Shown here one piece after another: positions 44,801 through 54,798 of a stretch of DNA of 64,000 nucleotides. The stretch comes from Rhodosporidiobolus odoratus (Eukaryota; Basidiomycota; Microbotryomycetes; Sporidiobolales; Sporidiobolaceae), in the NCBI GenBank assembly GCA_034387635.1, contig JAOANU010000012.1:62001-126000 (forward strand), written 5' to 3'. The position numbers and the translations under genes were made by a program. The notes under the pieces were generated by a model. That model had not been told where the DNA came from and made no database searches. It was given only the letters and a program-made list of their open reading frames with translations. Every line of letters begins with the position of its first letter. The first letter of the stretch is position 1.

Positions 44801-47800
44801 ATGCTACCCGCACGAACCCTCGCCAGAGCTACTCTCACAGCAAGGCGCCCCACCTCGCACGCCCACCTTCTCCCCATCTCGCACACCGCTTTCTCTCGAG
44901 CCCCGCGCCCCATCGTACCCTCCTTAGCTCGCCTCTCGCGTCCGTCAAGTACCTTGGCCGACTTTGAACCCGTCCCGTCCCTGTCCACAGAGGCTGCCAG
45001 TGCACTCCCGCGCGCAGAGCATGCCGTCATCTCAGCCTTTGGTCCGTCCTTCTTTTCTTCCTCTCTCCCAGTCCGCAGACTCGCTCGATTCACCACCTGT
45101 GCATCATACAGACCTCTTCTCCATTGGCGTAGGACCCTCGAGCTCACACACGGTCGGGCCCATGAGAGCGGGCAAGATCTTCGTTTCAGACCTGCACGAG
45201 TTGGGCATCCTGGACAAGGTGAGCAGCCGGTTGTGGACTAAGCCGTTCCGGCCTCCCTTGAGGCTCGCAGTCTGACCCTCGCACCACGTCGCCTGTAGGT
45301 GCGCAAGCTCAAGATTGGGCTCTTTGGATCGCTCGCCGCGACTGGCAAAGGGTGCGCCGCGTTTTGTATTCTGCTTTTCGCGTCTCGTGGCAAGAGTGCT
45401 TACATACCCGCTAGTTTACATTACGCGCAGGCATATGACACCCGAGGTTCGTCCGCGTCCGCTGCTCGGTGTTACGTAGACTGACCGTAAGCCTGCTGCA
45501 GGCGGTTCTGTTGGGCCTCGAAGGTAATACCATGGATCCGCACGCACGCCTGCGCTTCCGCTGAGGAAACTTGATCCCGCAGGTAGCGACCCTGAGACGA
45601 TCGAGTATGTCTGCCAGACCGAAACTCAAAAATAACAACAGACTGAAGCGTTCCTCGCTCTCAAACAGAACCTCAACCATTGCCTCGCGCTATTCCGCCA
45701 TTCTTTCGACCAACCACCTTCAGCTCAACGGCTCTCACACGATCGCTTACTCCCACCGCAAGGACATGCAGTGGTCCATGACTCCCTTACCGACCCATCC
45801 GAACGGGATGCGGTTTTCTGTCTTTGACGAGGAAGGGACGCTGCTCGCGACGAATGAGTACTACAGCGTTGGGGGCGGCTTTGTCGTCAACGAACGAACG
45901 CAGGGTGCGCTCTACTTTCGTCTTGCTCCGACCCCGTAACCCTGTTGAGATCACGTGCATGAACTTTTTGCAGTCGACGAAAACCTCTTCTACCGAAGTA
46001 TCAACAAGTCGACTGTCGACCACGCTCGCCTCGACCAAACCCACGGCATAGATACTACCCTCTCAGCAGGCTCTGAAGAGGCAATCCTGCTTCCGGCCGT
46101 TGGGGATCCGAAGGCGTTGGCAGCCGCCGAAGGGAGGAAACCAGAGACGCCCCAGTTTCTGTTCCGGGATGCAGCGGGGCTGTTGAAGATGACCCAGAAG
46201 CATAACGTGCGTTTGCGGTATCGTTGCATCCCCTGTTCTGTCTGAGGTGCTGACGTTGTCTGCCATTCTTTCTCGCAGCTTACTATTGCTCAGCTGTTCG
46301 TTCAGTTTCACCTCGGCGCTCGATACAGCTTCGACACCAGCCCCTCTGGTCCGCCGCCTGTCCGACGAGCATTGATGCGACGCTCTCCTTTACAGGATCT
46401 GGGAGAACGAACGCCACCGCCTCTCTGATGCAGAGATCCATGACCAGCTTATAAAACTGTGGAAGGTCATGGATGCGAGCATACATGCTGGTGTGAGTTC
46501 CACGGAGGAGGTCTTGCCTGGGAGGTTGCAAGTGAGACGGAGGGCACCGAAGCTGTATAGGAGGTTGTTCAAGGGTGAGGGATACACTTCCTTCCTTGTT
46601 GAGTATGAGGGCCCCACCTCGCTCTCCAATAGCGTAGGAGCCTGGATGAGACTGACTCTTTCACTGATCAATGTGTATTGCACGCCTGCACCCAGGTTTC
46701 TACCCCTCGCTCTCCTTCTCCGGCGCAAACTCGCTCCCCTCTCCGGCTCCTCTATCTCTCCCATCCACTTTCCCGCTTTCATCAGAGTCATCCTCACCAT
46801 CTTCCACCTCCCCCTCTTTACCCCGCTCCTCTCCCTTCTCCCGACCTCCCCTAGTCACCGGTTCTTTCACCCACCCTCTCCCACCTTCCCCGAAAACGAG
46901 AGCAACGTTCCCTGGTATTGATTGGTTGAGCGTGTATGCAATTGCGGTGAATGAGACGAATGCCAGTGGGGGGAGGGTGGTGACGGCTCCGACTAATGTG
47001 AGTAGACGTGCGCACCTCTGATCGGCTTGTCGCTCCCGGGATGTACTTCAGGGTTCCCGCCTTAGCCATACAATGATGGTGCTATTGAGCTGCCGTTGAC
47101 TGACTTTCACCTTGCAGGGCGCCGCCGGTGTCATCCCCGCCGTCCTCAAGGTCCGTGGCCGCCTTTCTCCGGTTTGCGTCCTCCAGCATGGACAGTTGAC
47201 TCAATAGCCCCCCGTTTGTCTATACTCGCACCCACAGTACCTTACCGAGTTCATCTCGGACGACCCTGACCGGGACATCAAGACTTTTTTGCTTACCGCT
47301 GCAGGTGCGCTCGAGGTTCCGTCACAGTTAACCGCACTGTCGTCACGAATCCGACTCCAATTGCTGATGCTCTCCCGCTCACGTTGTAGCTATCGGAATG
47401 CTATACAAGCGAGGGGCAACCATCTCTGCCGCAGAAGGAGGGTACGTCGCTTACTCTTTCGTTCCTTCGTTTGGTGCACCCGCGTATAATGCTCACCTAG
47501 GTCTTCTTGTTCACGCAAGGTGCATGGCCGAAGTCGGGGTCGCTTCCTCCATGGCCGCTGGAGCCTATGTCGCCTGTCTAGGAGGTAAGCCCCGTCTCCT
47601 CTCTCCTCTATCTCCTTGTCTCTCAGAACTCACTCATTAGTGCCCCCCCCCTCCACACTTCCTCCGCCGTGCAAAAGGCACCCCATCACAAGTCCTCCAA
47701 GCCGCCGAAATCGGTATAGAACATTCCCTAGGTCTAACCTGCGACCCTCACGACGGACTAGTTCAAGTCCCGTGCATCGAACGGAATTCCCTCGGAGCGG

Positions 47801-48090
47801 TCAAGGCCGTTACGGCGGCTCAATTGGCTCTGGCCGGTGAGGGGGGTCAAGATGCGGTGGTTAGCTTGGATGATGCCATCGAGGCTATGAGGGTTACTGC
47901 TAGGGATATGCATGCCAATTACAAGGTTAGACAGCTGTTTTCTCCCCCTCTCCCTCCCTCTTTTTTCTGTGACTTGCGTGCGTGGCGTCAAGCTGTTTCT
48001 GATGTTTGTTCCCGTGCATCACGACAGGAGACCAGTCTGTCAGGACTAGCGACAACGGTCAGGATACCTCTGTCGTCCCCAGCGTGTTGA
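44801..48090 (+). CDS. L-serine dehydratase, single-chain bacterial iron-sulfur type
   Basis: Converts L-serine to pyruvate and ammonia with a [4Fe-4S] cluster, unlike the PLP enzyme (Cha1) usual in fungi. An N-terminal Arg/Ser-rich stretch ([20 protein letters not shown]) suggests mitochondrial import. Beta domain: [48 protein letters not shown]. Alpha domain: [56 protein letters not shown], then [20 protein letters not shown]. The three cluster cysteines (in CMAEVG, CDPHDG and VPC) are present. At least fourteen exons, several of 16-22 nt. A Ser/Pro-rich insertion of about 73 residues (46696-46915) precedes [12 protein letters not shown]. Confidence 0.9.
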
Positions 48091-48344
48091 GTTGCACTGT
48101 ATCCGCCAGCACAGCACTTCCCTTTGGCTCTTTCCCTCTTCGTTAGGACTGTAGCAGCACGTCAGAGCCTCGGGCCACTGTCAAGAAGGCGAAACGGTGG
48201 AAGTCCACGAGTCAAGAATATTATCAGAAGGAGAGGGAAATCTCAGGCGGTGGTTTGAGAAGGTCGCTACCAGTCTCCTTTTCCTCCGTTGAATCTAATC
48301 TACAACAGCCCCTCGACAGCCCCCATCCTAAAGGGAGAGCATAC

Positions 48345-50800
48345 TCAAAGCCCCGCTCCCATCTTCTGCATTTTCTTATCCCTGCCCCTAACCGCCCTAT
48401 CGCTCTCCTTGCGCCCACCATCGCCTTTTCCTCCCCTCCCTCCTCCGCTACTACCACCTCCTCTTCCTCTTCCTCCTCGTCCGCCTTGTTGTCCCCCTCC
48501 TCGGCCGCCTCGGTGGCTCGGCTGTTGCTGCTGCGATTGCTGTTGCTGCTGCTGCTGCTGTTGTTGTTGTTGTCGAGACGGCGGTCTAGATGACGACTGA
48601 GAAGGCGCTTGTGAAGGGCGCTGAGAGGCTGAGGCTGAGGCAGAAGGGGTAGGCGTGGCCCGGGCAGGGTGATTGGCCGTAGCGGCCAGGTCTTGGTGCT
48701 TGTCCTGAAGCTTTTGCAGCTTCTTGGGCTGTAGAGAGCAGAGGATCACCCAGAGTGCAAGAAGGGAGGAAAAGGTAGAGGTTAGCGGGATGCTCACCCT
48801 TTCTAGACGGATCCGGGCAGAAAAAAGACGCGAAAAAAGGAAGACGACTCACATCTCGCTCAAGCATGACCTTCCACCCCTCAATCTGCTCATCTCCCAA
48901 CCTGGTCTTCTCTCGAAGAAGCTTCCTCTCCTTCCCGCGCCGGGTAGCCGAGTCGCGGTTAAAGAGGTTCGGCGACCGCAAGTATGCCGATTCGAGGGTG
49001 AGAACGACGGCAGGGTCATACGCGCCCATTGGCCGGGGAGGAGGGACAGTCTACAAGGGGACACAGTGATCCAAGGATCAGCCATGCTTGGAGAGAAGAG
49101 GTTGAGGGAAGGGTTCGTACTGAGGTCGAGGCTGTACTCCCCCCTTGAGGGCCATCACCCTGCTGCTGCTCCTCCTCCTCCTCCTCTTCCGTCTCTTCTC
49201 CATCCTTGGGCTCCCCATCTCCAACCCTGAGAGCTCTCTCAGCCACGCTCGGGTCATCTTCCAAGAATGCCTCGCCCTCGCCATCCTCGTCCTCATCCTC
49301 CTCATCGCTCGAAGGCCTCTCGGCAAGCGCAATAATGGACGCTTTGAGCTGCTCATCTAGCTGGACTTGTCTAGCGTCGGCGGGGCGGACGGGCGCGTCG
49401 CGCAATTTGCGGTCTTTGCCGCCCACGAGCAGAGTTCCGCGGGAGAAGAGGGCGTCGTCGTCGTAGACGTTCCGTCTATGGCTAGCGGGGTCGACGGTGA
49501 CGGTCCTCGGAGGACTAGGGGGACTTGGAGCGGGAGGAGTGGGAGCGGGAGCGGCTTCTTCCGCTTGATCCTGCTGCGACTGCAGGTCGGGTGGCAGTGC
49601 GCCTTCCAGCAGCGCCTCTGTTACGCGCTCGACCGTTTGTGAGGTAGACGCGGCGGCGAGAGACGGATGAATGAGGCAAGACCGGAGGAACTTGGGGGTA
49701 AGGTGAGGGAAGAGATCGAGAAGCTGGGCAATGGCCTGCAACGAAGCAGCTCAGTCAGCTGAGGACAGAAAGTAGGGGAAAAGGCGGCTCACGGAAGCGA
49801 GCTGAGCCTCTCTCTCTGCGTCGGCGGCACCCTCCCTCGCCTTTCCCTTTCCGCCGGCTACCGTGGTCTTCTGTCCTTTGTCTGCTCCCAACCCAGTCAC
49901 TGCTACTCCTCCAACCTTCTCAGCCCTTCGGAGCCGTTCCAGCCACTCGGCTTTACTGGCAGTTCCGTCGTTTTCTCCGGCTCGTCGTAAAGCTCCAAGC
50001 TGATCCTTGACTGCTCGAGCAGTTGGCCCGACTGAGCCTTGCACATCCTCAGAGAGGGACGAAGCAAAGGTGTAGTGAGTCTGTAGATCTCGAGCGAGTG
50101 AGGAAGGTTTGGTAGGCGACGGAAGAAGAAGGGTGACGAGAGCACGAAGAAGGTCGATTGCTGCGGCCGATGCCGAGGCAGAGCGTAGGGAGGCCGAAAG
50201 GGTCGTCAAGAGACTAGCAGACGTTTCCAAAATGGCCAAACGCAGTTGGTCCTGGTCCTGCTCCCTCGTCGGCTGAGGTTGGGCGGAAAGGCGATCGTAA
50301 CCTTCGACGAGCGCTGCGACGAGGTTCTTTGCAGCCTCTCCGCCTTGGGTTCCACCGGAAGGCGGCACAAGGACGGACACTGTGCCTCGGACCATTGCCA
50401 GCAAGGTCTTTGCTGCACCCGAGCCGGCCTCGTTGGCCTCCAAAGCCTGCTTCAACGCCCCGATCCCGGTCGTCCTAATCTCGCCGGCGAGTCGGACATT
50501 GCCGGCAAGAGCGTCCTCTACGACTGTCTGTGCGAGCTTGGCGTTTCGAGGTAGAAAGGCGGCGAGGTAGAGGGTCAAGAGTCGTAGGTCGAGAGGAGAT
50601 TTGGGAAGGGCAGCGATGCGAGCGACGAGGGCGTGTAGAAGGGTACGGAGCTGAGTGGAGCTGGCAGACGTCTCGCTGGCTGACTGGAGGAGGTAGCAGA
50701 GTGTAGAATGGACGTGGTGATTGGTGAGAGAGGCCGGAAGGGAAGAAGGAGGCAGGGCGAGGAGGGATAGCAAGAGTAGAAGGGATGGTTCGGCTGTCAT
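48345..50800 (-). CDS. CUE3: CUE-domain protein Cue3/ASCC2
   Basis: Ubiquitin-binding member of the Slh1/ASCC complex that splits collided ribosomes. Start at 50800: MTAEPSLLLLLSLLAL followed by an alpha-helical N-terminal domain. CUE domain: IAQLLDLFPHLTPKFLRSCL and RVTEALLEGALPPDLQ. Then HRRNVYDDDALF, the conserved box after CUE in this family, an acidic region, MGAYDPAVVLTLES, LGDEQIEGWKVMLERD (also family-specific), and a C-terminal tail with a polyglutamine run (about 48524-48574) and RGG repeats ending at 48345. Introns separate the N-terminal domain, the CUE region and the tail. RGG/Q-rich tails are common RNA-binding ends. Confidence 0.87.
48524..48574 (-). repeat. CUE3: CAG/CAA trinucleotide tract encoding polyglutamine
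   Basis: About 17 mostly CAG/CAA codons (one serine interrupting) in the tail of the Cue3/ASCC2 gene; likely polymorphic. Confidence 0.8.
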
Positions 50801-51548
50801 TTGAGGTACCTATTCTATTGACTGCTACGTTGTGTTTGACCGAGACTGCTGAAGATGATGAGGTCGGATCGAGAGCTCGGCGGCGTCGTCGATGGGCTTA
50901 TATGTTACGAGTAGTAGCGATGGACAACTCGTGGTGCGACACTTAGTCTATATACCAGCCTTCTAACTCGACGGAGATGAGGGAAAGCCGACCACCTTCT
51001 CCTCCTCATTGTGACCAGAACGGAAAATCGAGCAGCGACGTGGTTCCTCAGTACCTCAGCCGAAGCCTACTTTGCATCAGGAGTAAGCAGGGCAAGGTGG
51101 AGTAAGCGCCACGGAGCCCTCGAGTGTCTCCTTCTCATCCACCAATTTCTCTTTCCTCAGTGCTTTTTCCTCCGATAGGCGCTTCCCGCTTGTCATACCG
51201 TCGAGACGAAGGGAAGCGTCCATGGGTTATTTCATCGGATTCCAGCAAGCGGGCCGTCACCATACCGCGCCGCGCGCACACAAAGACAATTCAGTCGAGA
51301 GAGAGAAAGAAAACAATCCGCCCGGCCCGACCCGCCGGAGAAGACACTAGACGAACAAGAAGAATCAGGCGAAGAAGAGAAGAACAGCAGGTGTGAGAAA
51401 ACTACGAAATGACAGTGTGGGAGGGGGTTAAGCAGTTACGAGGAGAGAGAGAGCAAGCCAAGGTCTGATGGTAAAGGGTTATGCGTGTAGGGGTGTTGAC
51501 AATCTAGAGTAGCGAGAAAGGGCGAAGGGGGCACAGCGAGAGAGACGT
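50801..51548. other. Intergenic between CUE3 and glutamine synthetase
   Basis: 748 bp between two minus-strand genes, containing the CUE3 promoter and the glutamine synthetase 3' UTR. Nothing further recognised. Confidence 0.45.
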
Positions 51549-53520
51549 TTAGGCGGAGAGGAGGGTAGTCTGGACCATGATGTCGCAGACCTGGTACGGG
51601 TCGATGTTGGACGCCGGCCTGCGGTCCTCAAAGTAGCCCTTGCCCTCGACGGCGACACTTTTCGGAATCCTGATGCTGGCGCCGCGGGACGCAACGCCGG
51701 AGGAGAAGGCACCGATGTGGCCAGTCTCGTGGCGACCGGTGAGGCGGAGATCGTTGTCGGAACCGTAAACCTCGATGTGCTGTAGGTGGCGCTTCTCGAG
51801 CTTCTTGATCATCTCCTCGATAGCCTTCATGCCGCCGTCAGCACGGGTTTCGTTGGTCGAGAAGCTGCAGAAGGGAAAGCCGATGTTAGCCGCGGCCGAG
51901 AAAGAAGGCGAGAGGGAAAGAACCGACTTAGTGTGGCAACCAGCACCGTTCCAGTCACCCTGGAGGGGCTTGGGGTGGAAGGAGACGGTAACACCCCACT
52001 CTTCGGCAACCCTGACGAGGAGGAAACGGGCCATCCAGAGGTGGTCACCCATGTCCTTGCCCTTGCACGGCCCGACCTGGAACTCCCACTGCGACGGCAT
52101 GACCTCGGCGTTGATACCAGAGATGTTGACGCCAGCGTACATGCAGGCGCGGTAGTGAGCCTCGATCATGTCACGGGCGAAAACCTTGCCGGCACCGACA
52201 CCGCAGTAGTAGGGGCCTTGGGGACCGGGGAAACCACCAACGGGCCAGCCGTAGGGGCGGCCGTCGGCACCGAAGATGGTGTACTCCTGCTCGAGGCCGA
52301 ACTACGGGAGTAGGAGAGGAGAGATGGGTTATTTGCGGGGACAAAGGGGGGCGCGAGGAGACGAACGCACCCAGGGGTCGTGGCTGTCGGCAGCCTCCAT
52401 CGTCTTCATGCAAGAGTAACGGTGGTTGTACTTGTTGGGGGTACCGTCGTTGTTGTCTGCAAAACGGTAGCAGTCAGCGCGCGAACGGGAAAAGGCAGAG
52501 ATAAAGGACGAGGAGGGGACGACACGCACAGGTCTCGCACATGACGATGATGTTGTCGCCACGGCGGAAAGGATCAGGGAAGAAGGCGCCCGGACGGAGG
52601 AAGACATCCGAGTTATTGCCCTGTGCCTGGCCAGTGGAAGAACCGTCGAAGTTCCACTCCTTGAGGTCGTCGACAGACTTGACCGGACCGGGGAGGGTCT
52701 GTAGACAGGGAAAGCGAAGGCGGAGGCGGCGGGAAGGAGGGCTTGGATTAGTTCACCGTGTTCGGGTGAAACAAGAAAAGGGGGAGTTGAAGGATGGTCG
52801 AAAGTGGAATCGTCCGCTTATTCCGCCACCGCAGACCACCCCTTCTGCCAGCAGACTGGCTACTGGCTCTCCCTCCTGTCCTTCCGTCATCTGCTCAGAA
52901 CGAAATACTCTGCGCCGCTGCAGGATCCTCCCGTATTTCCTTCTGCTCGACAGCGGAGCGGAAGAAGAAGGGGCTTCAGAAGCGCACCATGGTCTTGGAA
53001 CGAAGGCCACCCTCAGAGTCGATCCAGACCTGTTCATGAGAGAGGGAGAAAGTGAAGGAGTGTCCAGGTCAGCGGCCGAGTCGAGGTGATCCGGAGCGGC
53101 GGTGTAACGAGGTCCGCGGGGAAGCAAAGGAGTGAAACGACATACGTATTCCTGCAGTTCGAATCAACATTCGAGCGAGCAAGCAGTCGAGATAGGAGGA
53201 TGAGATGAATTAGCAATCCAAACAACGGGAAAAGGAGGGGTTGGGGGTCGGTATAAGTCGGGGTCGAGCCAGGGCGAGATCAGCGTCGACGAGTTTCTGA
53301 CGAGGTGGCGGGCCGAGGGCATAGGGAGAAGCTTAGAGAGTGTAGCGTACGGCCATGATCTTGCCTTTCTGGTCGAGGGACATGTACTGTTGTCCATAGT
53401 GGAGGGAGTTAGTGGGAGCGGGAGCGATAAGCTGGCGAGTCAATTGCCCAAGACATGAGAGCGCGGACATACCCTCTCGAGGAGGTTGGGGTGAGTGTGG
53501 AGAGGATTCAGGCCCTGCAT
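51549..53520 (-). CDS. GLN1: Glutamine synthetase
   Basis: Cytosolic enzyme making glutamine from glutamate, ammonia and ATP. Exon 1 (from 53520) [16 protein letters not shown]; exon 2 [12 protein letters not shown]; a 6-nt exon Glu-Tyr; then [148 protein letters not shown] and [16 protein letters not shown]. The metal- and substrate-binding residues of eukaryotic type II synthetase are intact. Length is typical at about 360 residues. The microexon follows an unusually long intron (about 205 nt). Confidence 0.97.
53146..53151 (-). other. GLN1: 6-nt microexon of glutamine synthetase
   Basis: GAATAC lies between CTGCAG and GTATGT and encodes Glu-Tyr of the invariant (I)xAEYVWID motif. Both flanking exons are in phase without it, but the protein would lose two conserved residues. 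Confidence 0.88.
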
Positions 53521-54798
53521 GATGTGCTAGAGAGTCCTGGGTGAAGCGTATTCGAGGTATAGAGAGAAGAGTGTGGGTTTGAGGGAGGGAGACCAAGAGA
53601 GAGGCGTCGGTGGAGGGACGACCTCGCAGTTTCGCTCCGGTTTCTGCCCAGGGCTCCTCTCCAGAACAAAAGTGCCCTCCCAGGCCAACTTGAAACCGTC
53701 CCGTCTCGCATGCAACGTCGCTCAACCGACCCACGCCTACACCTTGTCCTGTCTAGATGCGGTTCGCGGTCTTTTGGCTAACTAGGGCTTCTCACGCCGG
53801 TCAACACCGCCTTCTCTCCGTTTTTCCTCTGTATCTCCTTGTCCGGACGCAACCGGTGTTAACGGGTGCAAAGTCCCTCGCTGTGGCCTGCGACCAAGTC
53901 TGAATCAGGAGATGGGACTGTGCCGATCTCCTGGACCCGCGCAGTCTAGGAGCCGCCTATTTTCATCGTCCGTCCACTATTTCTGCCCCTGTTCTCGCTT
54001 GGTCCGCACCGCAATGCTTGATGCTCTTAGCACCTTCTGCACTGCCTTTGTACTGCTCGTGGATCAGGGGAGGGAAAGTATCGGGATGAGCGTCGGGAGG
54101 GCACAGGCGGCGGGAACACCGGGACCCGAAGAGAAAAAACCGACAGGCGCACCTTGCTGTTGCCCGCCCCATCCGTCCGCTGCAGGAGCGGAGCAATTCT
54201 GCTCGTCGAGAAGCACGCGAGCCGCAGCGGAAGAACACCTGGCAGACAAGCACAAACACCTCCTTTTCGGTGACTTTCTTTCTTCTCGCCTAGCACAAAG
54301 CCATGACACCACCCCTTCTCGCCCCTGAAGAGCCTCATGTTTTGCTCAGCACGACCTGCAAAAGCTGTCAATTGTGCTCGGTCTGAGTCTCTAATTTATT
54401 ACGAGGGCTGCAAGCTAGGTGATTTCGCTCCCTCGCGAGCCGCATCATGCAGAAAAGCGTCAGGTCTTCCGCTCCAAATTTTCCGCTCAGTACTACGAGC
54501 CGAAGGCATACGTTTGAAGCCCTGCACGCTTATTTCTGCTTTGTCTGACGCACCAACCGGAAGAAAGCGCGAGCCTTCTCAGTTCTGCCCGCTTGCCTAT
54601 CTCCCCCCGACCGCTACCTAGCACAGCAGCGCAGCGAGACCAGCTGCAGAAGCGCGGAAGCGACAAGAGAACGATGCACAAAGTTGCGCCTGTGAGGAAC
54701 ACAAAAAGCGTGGTTTGGCAGTGCTGAGATCTTTCGTAAATTACCTATTCTACACTGGGTCAAGGCCACCTCGACCTGCTTATTGACCGCACTCATGC
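53521..54798. other. Intergenic upstream of glutamine synthetase
   Basis: 1.28 kb between two minus-strand genes. It should contain the glutamine synthetase promoter, where nitrogen-responsive sites might be expected. No gene was supported and no GATA cluster stood out by eye. Confidence 0.45.
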
